Below are positions 1 through 9,530 of a DNA stretch of 23,453 nucleotides, in pieces; within the stretch, counting starts at the first letter, position 1, and every line of letters starts with the position of its first letter. The notes below the pieces were generated by a model. The model did not search any database, had not been told where the DNA came from, and saw only the letters and a list, made by a program, of their open reading frames with translations. Position numbers and translations under genes: made by a program. The DNA comes from Deinococcus frigens DSM 12807 (GTDB lineage: Bacteria; Deinococcota; Deinococci; Deinococcales; Deinococcaceae), in assembly GCF_000701425.1 (NCBI RefSeq), contig NZ_JNIW01000058.1, forward strand, positions 1 to 23,453, read 5' to 3'.

Positions 1-350
1 CGTTGGGCGCCATTCGAAGTGGAGACGTGATCGCGTTCTTCCGGCATCTCCTGCGTCACATCCAGGGGAAGATCGTGGTGATTCTGGACAATGCGGGTAT
101 CCATCGGGCGAAGATGGTTCAGGCGTTCGTGGAGATCCACGAACGCCTGTCGTTGGTGTACTTGCCACCGTACGCGCCAGAGCTCAATCCAATTGAGCTC
201 GTGTGGGCGTACGTCAAACGAAATGTGTTGGGGAATTTCTGTGCCCGTTCGGTCACCGTCCTCAAGGAGAAACTGGTCGGTGCCTGGCAGCGCGTCAGAT
301 ACATCCAGTTGCCGCGCCGCTTGATGGACTCTAATTTATGCCGCGATCAA
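1..350 (+). mobile_element. IS630-family element, 3' portion (left copy)
   Basis: This is the right-hand part of an insertion sequence, defined by the transposase and by a perfect match of at least 92 nt (259-350) to the reverse complement of 23361-23453. Beyond position 353 the two copies diverge, which fixes the element end at about 350, next to a TA. The 3' end points into the window. The terminal repeat at the other end is not visible, so target duplication cannot be confirmed. Confidence 0.85.
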
Positions 351-353
351 TAG
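1..353 (+). CDS. IS630-family transposase, C-terminal part (5' truncated by window edge)
   Basis: The reading frame is already open at the window edge, so only about the last 116 residues are present. They form the C-terminal part of a DDE catalytic domain. The segment VVILDNAGIHRA carries the second Asp, and LPPYAPELNPIELVW carries the final Glu, an arrangement typical of IS630/Tc1-mariner transposases. The enzyme would cut and rejoin element ends at TA dinucleotides. The stop codon TAG (351-353) does not belong to the element: the region shared with the inverted copy at 23359-23453 runs to ...GATCAA and is followed by TAG in both places. A CTAG or TA target would therefore supply the stop. 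The start and left end are outside the window. Confidence 0.9.
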   Translation, partial: LGAIRSGDVIAFFRHLLRHIQGKIVVILDNAGIHRAKMVQAFVEIHERLSLVYLPPYAPELNPIELVWAYVKRNVLGNFCARSVTVLKEKLVGAWQRVRYIQLPRRLMDSNLCRDQ

Positions 354-577
354 GGGAGGCGGTCTTCGGGGGCGGGTTCGGTGTCGGGGACGAGAGCTAA
401 GGCGGCGTCAAAGGCTTCCCAGCTTCCGCGTACAGCCCGTGCCTGTAAATAATTTCCGTCACGCTGCGTCTCAAGCCACCACTCAAGCGCGAAGAGAACT
501 GCCTCTTCCGGCGTGTCATGGCCCGTCAGCTCCATCAGCTCCCGCACTATCTCTTCTGGAATCTGCACGGTGGTCAT
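347..577 (-). CDS. VapB/DUF2191-like antitoxin, 3' end replaced by IS insertion
   Basis: This encodes a 76-residue protein whose N-terminal part (VQIPEEIVRELMELTG, then an EEAV...AL helix) resembles the ribbon-helix-helix-type antitoxins annotated VapB/DUF2191. Such proteins bind their own promoter and neutralise a co-encoded toxin. It is a diverged paralogue of the gene at 1419-1622. The last codons (Tyr, TGA) lie in the IS630 end, so the natural C-terminus has been cut off and the partner gene expected downstream is separated or lost. The ATG lies 5 nt after a TAAGCT box, suggesting a leaderless transcript. The family assignment rests on pattern recognition only. Confidence 0.6.
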   Translation of the reverse strand: MTTVQIPEEIVRELMELTGHDTPEEAVLFALEWWLETQRDGNYLQARAVRGSWEAFDAALALVPDTEPAPEDRLPY

Positions 578-582
578 GCTTC

Positions 583-613
583 AGCTTAACGGCTAGCCAT
601 TCACGGCTAGACT
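583..613. promoter_or_regulatory. Overlapping divergent promoters of two toxin-antitoxin loci
   Basis: On the plus strand TTAACG (586-591), a 16-nt spacer and TAGACT (608-613) form a good sigma70-type promoter, with the ATG of the DUF433 gene 6 nt downstream. On the minus strand TAAGCT (588-583) precedes the antitoxin ATG at 577 by 5 nt. The minus -10 overlaps the plus -35, so the two transcripts probably exclude each other or share a repressor. Confidence 0.5.
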
Positions 614-619
614 GTTCCC

Positions 620-838
620 ATGCCTATCGCCATAGACCCGGAAATCAACGGCGGCAAGCCCACAGTGACTGGCACCCGAATCAGCGTGCAAACCGTGCTG
701 GGCCACCTGAGCGCCGGAGACAGCATTGAGGACGTGCTGGACGCCTATTCGCGCCTGTCACGGCAAGACGTGCTGGCCTGCCTGGAATACGCGGCGCGGC
801 TGGCAGGCCATGCAGTTACCTTTGAGAAAATCGCTTGA
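620..838 (+). CDS. DUF433 antitoxin
   Basis: This encodes 72 residues covering a whole DUF433 domain: the INGGKPTVTGTRISVQTVLGHL core, followed by the helical SIEDVLDAYSRLSRQDVLACLEYA segment. DUF433 proteins are small helix-turn-helix-like antitoxins usually paired with a PIN-like DUF5615 protein. Here that partner begins at 835 and overlaps by the tetranucleotide TTGA, implying translational coupling. A promoter (TTAACG and TAGACT) ends 6 nt before the ATG, so the mRNA is likely leaderless. The protein would neutralise the downstream toxin and may repress the promoter. Confidence 0.85.
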   Translation: MPIAIDPEINGGKPTVTGTRISVQTVLGHLSAGDSIEDVLDAYSRLSRQDVLACLEYAARLAGHAVTFEKIA

Positions 839-1194
839 TCCCAGCGGGCGTGCTGTTAGATGAAAACGTCTCGGCCCGGTTGCGTGGAGCCTTTGACCTT
901 CCCGTGGTACATGTCACCGACTGGCAGGGCGGCCTGAAAGACTGGGCGCTGTGGGAGCGGGCCACGCAGGATGCACTGGTCATCGTGACCCAGGACGCCG
1001 ATTTCACCGAGCGAATGCTGGCGCAACAGCCGCCGCCCTGGGTGGTGCATGTGCGGACAGGCAACATGCGCGTGGCGGATTTCCGGGCGCTGATTGATCT
1101 GGTCTGGCCGCGCGTGTGGGAACTGCTGGAGGGTCACAAACTGGTGGTGATTTACCGGGACAGGTTGGAAGCGGTGCGGGGCGAAACGGCGTAG
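835..1194 (+). CDS. DUF5615 PIN-like toxin
   Basis: This encodes 119 residues of the DUF5615 PIN-like family, small putative ribonucleases that act as toxins. An acidic LLDENVS motif near residue 8 and the IVTQDADFTE motif around residues 45-55 match the conserved Asp-rich strands of the PIN fold. The C-terminus ends in an LVVIYRDRLEAVR strand. The TTG start is chosen because it overlaps the stop codon of the DUF433 gene. The gene converges with the minus-strand pair ending at 1219. RNase activity is inferred from the family. Confidence 0.85.
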   Translation: MIPAGVLLDENVSARLRGAFDLPVVHVTDWQGGLKDWALWERATQDALVIVTQDADFTERMLAQQPPPWVVHVRTGNMRVADFRALIDLVWPRVWELLEGHKLVVIYRDRLEAVRGETA

Positions 1195-1218
1195 CCTCCA
1201 ATCAGCAGATACCGAACC

Positions 1219-1422
1219 TCAAAGGTGTTCAACAAGCTCAGGAATTCTCTGAAGTCGCTCGGTAGCTGGATCGTAGCCATAGTGAATTTGCCTCAACAGT
1301 TCCAGCGCTTCCAGACGTTCAGCGGGTGGGCGAGTCAACCAGAAAGGCCAGTCGGGCTGAACGTCGTCCAGTGTGGTGACTTCAATGGCCTGACGGTTCA
1401 TTCTGGCGGTCTGGACGCTCAT
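1219..1422 (-). CDS. Small hypothetical protein, second gene of an antitoxin-like pair
   Basis: This encodes 67 residues: an N-terminal beta-type segment (AIEVTTLDDV), then PDWPFWLTRPPAERLEALELLRQ and a basic-hydrophobic tail ending PELVEHL. The pattern of W, a short RPP(A/E)ER motif and ALE(L/F)LRQ is one I recall from small proteins encoded next to nucleotidyltransferase-type toxins. No nucleotidyltransferase gene follows here. Its ATG overlaps the stop of the gene at 1419-1622 by ATGA, so the two are co-translated. Whether this is toxin, antitoxin or an orphaned partner cannot be decided from the sequence. Confidence 0.5.
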   Translation of the reverse strand: MSVQTARMNRQAIEVTTLDDVQPDWPFWLTRPPAERLEALELLRQIHYGYDPATERLQRIPELVEHL

Positions 1423-1622
1423 GGGACGCGGCGCGGCGCCTTGTAATCGTAACTGGGATCGGCGTCAAACATCCCGGCAAATTCCAGCGCCCGGCGCTGT
1501 TTCTGGCGTTGCTCGGCCAGATACTCGCTGGCAAGTTTCAACACGGCAGCGTCCGCCGTCTGCTGGCGTGTAAAAGCCATCAAGTCCTTTGCCATGTCGT
1601 CTGGAATCTGCACGCTCGTCAT
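1419..1622 (-). CDS. VapB/DUF2191-like antitoxin
   Basis: This encodes 67 residues starting MTSVQIPDDMAKDLMAF, closely similar in its first ~40 residues to the antitoxin-like protein at 347-577. The N-terminal half fits a short beta strand and two helices for DNA binding. The C-terminal half (EFAGMFDADPSYDYKAP) would be the partner-binding tail. It is the first gene of a two-gene minus-strand unit and overlaps the next gene by 4 nt. A TAAACT box ends 6 nt before the ATG. Both paralogues share the upstream string TTCAG(C/T)TTAACGGCT, a possible operator. Confidence 0.6.
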   Translation of the reverse strand: MTSVQIPDDMAKDLMAFTRQQTADAAVLKLASEYLAEQRQKQRRALEFAGMFDADPSYDYKAPRRVP

Positions 1623-1628
1623 GCGTTC

Positions 1629-1634
1629 AGTTTA
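1629..1634 (-). promoter_or_regulatory. -10 element for the 1622-1219 antitoxin-like operon
   Basis: On the minus strand TAAACT lies 6 nt upstream of the ATG, the leaderless spacing seen repeatedly in this window. The surrounding 15 nt are nearly the same as those upstream of the paralogue at 577. No convincing -35 is visible. Confidence 0.4.
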
Positions 1635-1639
1635 ACGGC

Positions 1640-2053
1640 TTGACCACCGCGCCAATGTGGAGGGTTAGCTTTCGCCCCCGCCTTAGCTCAGGCACGCGCA
1701 AATTTGGCTGGGTAGGTTGGGGGGGGTTGGCGACATTCTCCCGCCTGTGCTGGGGCAGAGGAAAAACGGGTAAGCCAGCCTGCCAGCAAATGCAAGGAGC
1801 CATAGGAGGCCGTCGGGCGCGAAGCGGACGGGCCTGCCGCAGCGTCACGGAGCGGGGCGTGTGAGCAGGAACATCTGCCTCCAACCCTTGCCCGCCGCGC
1901 CAACCGAACCCTGCCCAGCGCAGCGCTGCTCCCCCTGCCCCCCTGGGGTAGGGGGCTGGGGGGTGGGGCCGCCCCAAGAAAGCCGCTCAAACACCCCGCC
2001 CCTTCAATCCAAAATAAAGACGCCCACCGCTGTCCACCCCGCCCGACTTTTCC
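1640..2053. other. Long intergenic stretch, GC-rich with strong hairpins, no convincing gene
   Basis: This stretch of about 410 bp has open frames on both strands but none with protein-like composition. It holds a strong near-palindrome of C and G runs at 1931-1960 and a short palindrome, TGGGGCCGCCCCA, at 1964-1976. Runs such as GGTTGGGGGGGGTTGG (near 1718) add to the low complexity. It looks like dispersed intergenic repeat material rather than coding DNA. Confidence 0.45.
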
Positions 2054-2130
2054 TATGCTGCGGCCATAAATGGACACCACGCCGAACGGCCTCAGCCCCT
2101 GCGCGGCGTCTTGGTGGGGCTGTCGCCAGA

Positions 2131-2606
2131 ATGGCCGGGGCTAATCTGAAATCAGAAGCCGGGCCGCCCCTGCAAACGCTGGCCGAACATTTCTTTCCGC
2201 CCACGAACGCAGAAAAAAAGATGATCGGGGCCGATCCCACGGGCCGCATAGACCACATGCCCCCCGCCGAGATGATCGAAGCGGCGGCAGAGGTCACCGG
2301 GCATGAACTCAGCAGGGATCAGAAACTGGCCGGACAGCAGGTCATCCATTACACCCTGGGCGCAGGTCTGGGCACGGTGTATGGCCTGCTGGCCGAGTGC
2401 ACGCCCGCCGTCACGCGCGGCGCAGGCGTGCCTGCCGGGGCGGTGATGTGCACCCTGACGCACGGCAGCGCCGTTCCCGCCACCGGATTCCAGAATCCGC
2501 CGTGGAAGCTGCCCCTCTCGGCGGTGCTGTGGGAAGCCGGATCGCACCTGATCTTCGGCCTGGGAACGGAGTTGACGCGGCGGGCGCGGCTGGAGAAAGC
2601 CGAGAA

Positions 2607-2610
<4 letters not shown>
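2131..2610 (+). CDS. DUF1440 (YagU-like) membrane protein, N-terminus apparently frameshifted
   Basis: From [11 protein letters not shown] onward the frame encodes about 159 residues matching the DUF1440/YagU pattern: [19 protein letters not shown], then [37 protein letters not shown] and a [17 protein letters not shown] end. These suggest an inner-membrane protein of unknown role. The natural N-terminus appears to begin at ATG 2070 (MDTTPNG), continue in a second frame (PLRGVLVGLS) and then in this frame. That would need one missing base near 2091-2095 and another near 2122-2126. A TATGCT box at 2054-2059 precedes ATG 2070. It is either a decaying gene or carries sequencing errors. It ends overlapping the convergent rqcH stop by 4 nt. 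Confidence 0.6.
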
Positions 2611-4184
<1,574 letters not shown>

Positions 4185-4300
4185 GCGGGACCTCTGGGGG
4201 ACGGAAGAACAGCAGTCATCCGGGCATGCTAGCGCCGGGATGACGATGAAACAGGTGGGGCGGCTCCCACGGTTTAACCCCTGAGTCGGCTTCGCCGCCA

Positions 4301-4376
4301 GCTCCCCTCAAGGGGAGCCAGGAAGCGCGACTGGCCGGGCAATTCAGCATCTCTTGGCCTCCCTTTTGAGGGGAGG
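4301..4376. repeat. REPIN-like pair of inverted extragenic palindromes
   Basis: Two hairpins of the same type face each other. The first is GCTCCCC-TCAA-GGGGAGC (4301-4318) and the second is CCTCCC with GGGAGG (4358-4376). Read on the opposite strand, the second has the same CTCCCCTCAA..GGGAG.CCA order as the first. Flanking GTCGGCTTCGCCG and CCGGAGGGCCGG strings are typical of REP-type repeats in many bacteria. No transposase is nearby. The stretch 4185-4485 holds no gene. Confidence 0.5.
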
Positions 4377-4485
4377 TGACCCGGAGGGCCGGAGGGGTGG
4401 AACGTGGGGGCGTCCAGAAAAAATACCCAGGCAACAGGCCCCGACATGACTTCAATCAGCCAGCAGATGCCAGACTGATCCCCAC

Positions 4486-5397
4486 GTGTCTCTCCCCATC
4501 CTCAACGACGGCCACGCCTACGCCGAGCACATCGGCCCACGCGGCGCGGGCGTGGGCGTGCTGGCGTATCTGGCCGGGCGCTACCGGCACTCCACCCCGG
4601 AGGAATGGCAGGGGCGGCTGGAGCGGGGCGAAGTCGTGCTGGACGGCGTGACGGCTGGGGGGCCAGAAGTCCTGAGGACAGGTCAAACGCTGATCTGGAA
4701 TCGCCCACCGTGGCCCGAAGACGCCGTACCGCTCCATTTTGAAGTGCTGTACGAGGACGCCGAGTTGCTGGCCGTCTCCAAACCCTCCGGGCTGCCCACG
4801 GTTCCGGCGGGCGGGTTTCTAAAGCACACGCTGCTGGCGCTGGTGCGTAAGACTTGGCCGGAGGCGTCACCCCTGCACCGACTGGGACGCGGAACCTCTG
4901 GTCTGGTGCTGTTCTCCCGCACGGCACAGGCGGGGGCGGCGCTGTCGCGCGATTGGCGCGAGGGACGGGTCCACAAGACCTACCGCGCACTCGCTCAGGG
5001 CGTGGTCGGTCAGGATGAATACACCATCACCACGCCGATTGGCCCGGTGCCGCATCCCCGACTGGGCGAGGTTTACGCGGCCAGCCCGGACGGCAAGCCC
5101 TCCCGCTCTACAGCGCGCGTGCTGGAGCGGCGGGACGCTCAGACCCTATTCGAGGTGTGCATCGACACGGGCCGTCCCCATCAGATCCGGATTCACCTCG
5201 CCTCTATAGGGCGTCCGCTGGTGGGCGATCCGCTGTACGGCGCAGGCGGTCTACCGCTGGTCCATCTGCCGGGACTGCCAGGCGACGGCGGCTATCCCCT
5301 ACACGCGCAGCGGCTGGGGTTTGTCCATCCGGTCAGCGGGCAGGCGATGACACTGGAGGCGCAGCCGCCCGGAGAGCTGAAACGGGCTGGAGAGTAA
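4486..5397 (+). CDS. RluA-family pseudouridine synthase homologue lacking the catalytic Asp
   Basis: This encodes 303 residues with an S4-like N-terminal part (about 20-75, including [11 protein letters not shown]) and a PseudoU_synth_2 domain (about 85-290). Family landmarks present are [44 protein letters not shown] and a [11 protein letters not shown] end. The catalytic motif of RluA enzymes, H-R-L-D-x-x-T-S-G, reads HRLGRGTSG at 131-139, so the nucleophilic Asp is Gly134. Activity on RNA is therefore uncertain, although some RluA-like clades may carry this change naturally. The GTG at 4486 is taken as the start because the S4 region begins directly after it. It converges with the gene ending at 5407. 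Confidence 0.85.
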   Translation: MSLPILNDGHAYAEHIGPRGAGVGVLAYLAGRYRHSTPEEWQGRLERGEVVLDGVTAGGPEVLRTGQTLIWNRPPWPEDAVPLHFEVLYEDAELLAVSKPSGLPTVPAGGFLKHTLLALVRKTWPEASPLHRLGRGTSGLVLFSRTAQAGAALSRDWREGRVHKTYRALAQGVVGQDEYTITTPIGPVPHPRLGEVYAASPDGKPSRSTARVLERRDAQTLFEVCIDTGRPHQIRIHLASIGRPLVGDPLYGAGGLPLVHLPGLPGDGGYPLHAQRLGFVHPVSGQAMTLEAQPPGELKRAGE

Positions 5398-5406
5398 ACC
5401 TCTGAC

Positions 5407-6405
5407 CTAGCGCTGCGCGTTCACCGTGTACGTGCCGTCCGCATTCCCCGTGAAGGTCACCGTACCATTCTGATCGGTGCGGTAGATACGGACGCCGTTT
5501 TCCTGGTACAGGCTCAGCGCCGTTTCTGTCGGGTGGCCGTAGTTGTTCTCGCCCACGCTGATGACCACATTTTCCGGGCGCACCACTGCCAGCCACGCCG
5601 CATTGTCGCCGTTGGCCGCGCCGTGGTGGATGCTCTTGTACGCCTGAAATGGCCCGGTGATCATGGCGCGGTCCTCGTCCAGCCACGCCGCCGTTTCCTT
5701 GCGTTCGCTGTCGCCGGTCATCAAAGCGCGGAATTTGCCAAAGCTCAGGGCCACCCCCACGCTGTTGTCGTTCTGGTCGCCGCCCATCTCCGGCGGCGGG
5801 CCGATCACCTGCACCTTGACGCTGCCCAGGTTGATGATCTGGGTGCTGGCCTTTTTAAAGGTGGTCTTCTGCACCTGCAACGCCGCCACCAGCCGCTCCC
5901 AGGTCTTGGTGGTTCCCCGCAGCCCGTTGTTGATAAACAGCGTCGGCTTGGCTTCAGCCGCCGCCACCAGCCCGGCGATGTGGTCCGCGTCGGCGTGGGT
6001 GGCCACCATCACGTCGATCTTGTCGATGCCGTAGGTCTTCATGTGGTCTTGCATGCGCGAGATGCTGCGCCCGCCGTCCACCAGCATGGTCTTGCCCTCG
6101 GGGCTGCGGATCAGTACCGCGTCGCCCTGCCCCACGTCCAGAAAACGCACCGTGACCTGACCTTCCGGGCCGGGGATGGTGTCGGCGGTCTGCTCCTTGC
6201 CCTTGCTGGTCATGCCGTTGCAGGCCGCCAGCGAGACGGTCAGCGCCAGCACCATCAGTCCCGCGATATCCGCGCTGCTGGGACCACGTTTCTTGCCGGA
6301 GCGGGAGGACCTGCGGGCGGCAGGCTTGCGGGACGCGCCCTTGCGGGGGGCCTTCGGGCCAGCTCTCTTGCCCGCCGCTTTTTTCTTCGGAACCCTGTCG
6401 CTCAT
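5407..6405 (-). CDS. ComEC/Rec2-type metallo-beta-lactamase, putative lipoprotein
   Basis: This encodes 332 residues. Residues 1-43 are strikingly basic (Lys/Arg/Ala/Ser/Pro). A hydrophobic stretch ending in SLAAC (Cys62) follows and looks like a lipobox. Residues 84-330 form an MBL domain like the C-terminal part of ComEC: VTVRFLDVGQGDAVLI, LVDGG, the metal motif THADADH (136-142), GDSE, and HHGAANGDN. The family includes extracytoplasmic nucleases and hydrolases, so a cell-surface phosphodiesterase or nuclease role is plausible but unproven. Its start overlaps the stop of the DUF3006 gene by ATGA, so the pair is one operon. The long basic leader before the lipobox is unusual. Confidence 0.85.
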   Translation of the reverse strand: MSDRVPKKKAAGKRAGPKAPRKGASRKPAARRSSRSGKKRGPSSADIAGLMVLALTVSLAACNGMTSKGKEQTADTIPGPEGQVTVRFLDVGQGDAVLIRSPEGKTMLVDGGRSISRMQDHMKTYGIDKIDVMVATHADADHIAGLVAAAEAKPTLFINNGLRGTTKTWERLVAALQVQKTTFKKASTQIINLGSVKVQVIGPPPEMGGDQNDNSVGVALSFGKFRALMTGDSERKETAAWLDEDRAMITGPFQAYKSIHHGAANGDNAAWLAVVRPENVVISVGENNYGHPTETALSLYQENGVRIYRTDQNGTVTFTGNADGTYTVNAQR

Positions 6406-6752
6406 ACCGTGATCTCTCCGTCCTCGTCCTGCAAGTCGGTTTCAGCGCTGTTGAGGGCGTCCAACTGTGTTTGTGCGGTTTCATGACGTTTCAGCGTTGC
6501 GGCCACCAGGATGCGGACCGTCACGCCGTCCGGGCCGTCCTGCACGGCCAATAGATCACCCTCGCACACACCGTCCGGCAGCGACTTGAGCGGCAGATCG
6601 AAGGTGGTGCCGTCCTCGCGCTCCAGCCGGGCCAGCGGTCCGCGCGGGCTGTCCTCGATGCCGTCCACGGTCCAGCGTTCCTGGCGTGCGGCGGGCGCAG
6701 CTTCGGCAGGCCCGTTGGCCCCGGTTCTCGGTGGGCGAGACGCTTTCTTCAC
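6402..6752 (-). CDS. DUF3006 protein, partner of the MBL lipoprotein
   Basis: This encodes about 116 residues. After a low-complexity Ala/Pro-rich N-terminus (to about residue 25), the DUF3006 pattern appears: WTVDGIED, ARLEREDGTTFDLPLKSLPDGV, then EGDLLAV. DUF3006 genes are often found next to ComEC-like MBL genes, as here, and the overlap of 4 nt suggests a functional pair. The role is unknown. The GTG at 6752 is chosen because it lies exactly 6 nt after a TACGCT box; a GTG two codons upstream (6758) is also possible. Confidence 0.75.
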   Translation of the reverse strand: MKKASRPPRTGANGPAEAAPAARQERWTVDGIEDSPRGPLARLEREDGTTFDLPLKSLPDGVCEGDLLAVQDGPDGVTVRILVAATLKRHETAQTQLDALNSAETDLQDEDGEITV

Positions 6753-6897
6753 GCCCACAGCGTAGCGCCCCGCACCCGCACAAACATGACCATTCGGGTG
6801 AGGCCGACTTTTCCAGGCTGTCGCTGAAGGCTGTCGGCGGCGGGATCAACTGGTCCGCCGGAGCGCGTGGGGGCACTGGGCATCGGCGGAATCCGGA

Positions 6898-7518
6898 TCA
6901 GAGCGCCCGTTCACCTGCCCGCACCGGCATGCCCAGCACGTTTTGCGGCTGCGCGAGCGGGCAGCTCCAGCGCGGGTCATAGAAGCAGGACGGGTGGTAG
7001 GCGAAATTGAAGTCCAGCACCAGTTCGCCGGACGGTGTGCGGCCCAGATCGGCGCTCTTGGCGGTGTCCAGCAGGTAGCGCCCGCCACCATAACTCTCCT
7101 GCCCGCCCGTGGCGTCCCGGAACGGCAGGAAAACGCCGCCGCCGTACACGTCGATCCAGTACACATCCAGCGTACCTACCGGCAACTCCACGCGCCCGAA
7201 GCGCACCAGAGGCATGTCCTGCCCGGTGGACGAGGGAACAGTCAGGCGTTCCTGCGGACCGGAGGTGTCCACCTGCGCGTGAAAGGCCAGCGCCGGATCA
7301 TACGGCCAGCACGGCAATTCCCGGAACCCAGCCCGCGCCTCCACGTTTAGCGGGGATTGCGGGTGATCCCGGAACAGAGCATTGCGGCCCGCCTGCCACA
7401 GGTGATGCGCCGCCTGTGGACCACGCGGCAACTCCTGACGCACGCGGGCGTACAGGGCGCTGGCCTCGCGCCGCCAGTCCAGGAGATCGAGCCAGGCCGG
7501 AAGGGTATCTGATGACAT
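6898..7518 (-). CDS. DUF1684 domain protein
   Basis: This encodes 206 residues spanning a whole DUF1684 domain. The N-terminal helix WRREASALYARVR and FRDHPQSPL segment precede LPVGTLDVYWIDVYGGGVFLPF and ESYGGGRYLLDT. Near the C-terminus come LVLDFNFAYHPSC, CPLAQPQNVLGMPVRAGE and the end of the protein. The conserved Cys-containing C-terminal block is the hallmark. The biochemical function is unknown; it is a soluble cytoplasmic protein by composition. The ATG is 6 nt downstream of a TAGGGT box on the minus strand. It is divergent from mqnE. Confidence 0.85.
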   Translation of the reverse strand: MSSDTLPAWLDLLDWRREASALYARVRQELPRGPQAAHHLWQAGRNALFRDHPQSPLNVEARAGFRELPCWPYDPALAFHAQVDTSGPQERLTVPSSTGQDMPLVRFGRVELPVGTLDVYWIDVYGGGVFLPFRDATGGQESYGGGRYLLDTAKSADLGRTPSGELVLDFNFAYHPSCFYDPRWSCPLAQPQNVLGMPVRAGERAL

Positions 7519-7524
7519 CCCGAC

Positions 7525-7530
7525 ACCCTA
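7525..7530 (-). promoter_or_regulatory. -10 element for the DUF1684 gene
   Basis: TAGGGT on the minus strand lies 6 nt before the ATG at 7518, matching the leaderless spacing seen at other genes here. No clear -35 was seen. Confidence 0.4.
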
Positions 7531-7604
7531 CGCGGTCTTCACGGCTCCCTTAGCTGATCCGCCGGGGGCTGGCGGGAGGGACACTTGGAGGCTGACTCCG
7601 GGCG

Positions 7605-7610
7605 TATCCT
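7605..7610 (+). promoter_or_regulatory. -10 element for the mqnE operon
   Basis: TATCCT lies 7 nt before ATG 7618. This favours the ATG over the upstream in-frame TTG at 7585 and implies a leaderless transcript for the whole five-gene run. A TTGGAG at 7585-7590 is too close (14 nt) to be an ideal -35. Confidence 0.45.
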
Positions 7611-7617
7611 GCGTCTC

Positions 7618-8744
<1,127 letters not shown>

Positions 8745-8748
<4 letters not shown>

Positions 8749-9146
8749 GCGCCCTGGTCCAGACCGCCGGACTCAATCACCTGACCCTGCGCGTCACAGA
8801 GCTTGAGCGCTCGGTGACGTTTTATTGCGACGTGCTGGGCTTCACGCTGCGCCACCGGGGCCGCACGGACGCCTACCTGGGAGGCGGCTCCCGCTGGCTG
8901 GCACTGTTGGAACGGCCCGGCAGAGCACCGGGCGAGCAGTCGCCGGGCCTGGACCCCTTCGCCCTGACCGTGGAGGCTGGGGGATTTGACACAGCCGGAC
9001 AGCGCCTGAATACAGCAGACATTCCCATTCACAAAGGCCCCCTGCGACGCGGTTCGGGGCCATCGGTCTATCTGCTCGACCCGGACAGGCTGGTGGTGGA
9101 GTTGCACACGTCCAATCTGAATGAAAGGCTGAAGGTATGGTCATGA
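8745..9146 (+). CDS. VOC (glyoxalase/bleomycin resistance) family protein
   Basis: This encodes 133 residues, a single vicinal-oxygen-chelate unit with two beta-alpha-beta modules. The first opens LNHLTLRVTELERSVTFYCDVLGF with His12 as probable metal ligand. The second ends VYLLDPDRLVVELH with a Glu ligand. VOC proteins range from lyases and dioxygenases to antibiotic-binding or thiol-transfer enzymes such as Fos types, and the substrate cannot be told here. The TTG start overlaps the mqnE stop by 4 nt, so it is translated with mqnE. Confidence 0.85.
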
Positions 9147-9170
9147 TTTCTGTGTGCTGGAGGCTTCGAC

Positions 9171-9530
9171 GTGCTGCCGCTGAATGACACCTCCCAGGCG
9201 GATCTGGACGCCGTGCTGCTGCTCGATGACCGCTGGAACGCCGCTTACCACCACCGCAGCCCGGACGAGATGGCGCAGGTACTGGCCGAAGACTGGCTGG
9301 CCTTTTTCCCGGATGGTCAGGTGGTCTTCAAGCCAGATGCGCTGGACGGTATGGTTCACAATCCACCCGCCAGGCTGGTCTTCGAGCGCCACGCCTCGCG
9401 CGTATTTGGCGACGCGGCCATCACGCGCGGCACGCTGTACGCCGACGGCGAGCGCATCCAGAGCTTTCTGCGGGTCTACGCCCGGCGGGAGGGAGAATGG
9501 CAGGCGGTGAGCGTGCAGGTGGTGCCGTGA
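9171..9530 (+). CDS. NTF2-like (SnoaL/DUF4440) family protein
   Basis: This encodes 119 residues with the NTF2-fold pattern: an N-terminal helix (DLDAVLLLDDRWNAAYHHRS), AQVLAEDWLAFFPDGQVVF, a middle hairpin, and a final pair of strands around SFLRVYARREGEWQAVSVQVV. Members bind or isomerise small molecules, and many have no assigned function. The GTG start follows the VOC gene by 24 nt and the stop overlaps the start of the kinase-like gene. The operon position between mqnE and mqnA is the only hint to function. Confidence 0.75.
   Translation: MLPLNDTSQADLDAVLLLDDRWNAAYHHRSPDEMAQVLAEDWLAFFPDGQVVFKPDALDGMVHNPPARLVFERHASRVFGDAAITRGTLYADGERIQSFLRVYARREGEWQAVSVQVVP

Noticed and set aside
1861..2130. 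N-terminal extension of the DUF1440 frame back to 1861
   Set aside because: The extension is low-complexity translated repeat DNA (many Pro, Ala, Cys), and the family-like N-terminus lies in other frames from 2070.
5533..6486. Long plus-strand open frame opposite the MBL gene
   Set aside because: Its His/Val/Ala-rich composition and position antisense to a clear MBL domain mark it as a shadow frame.
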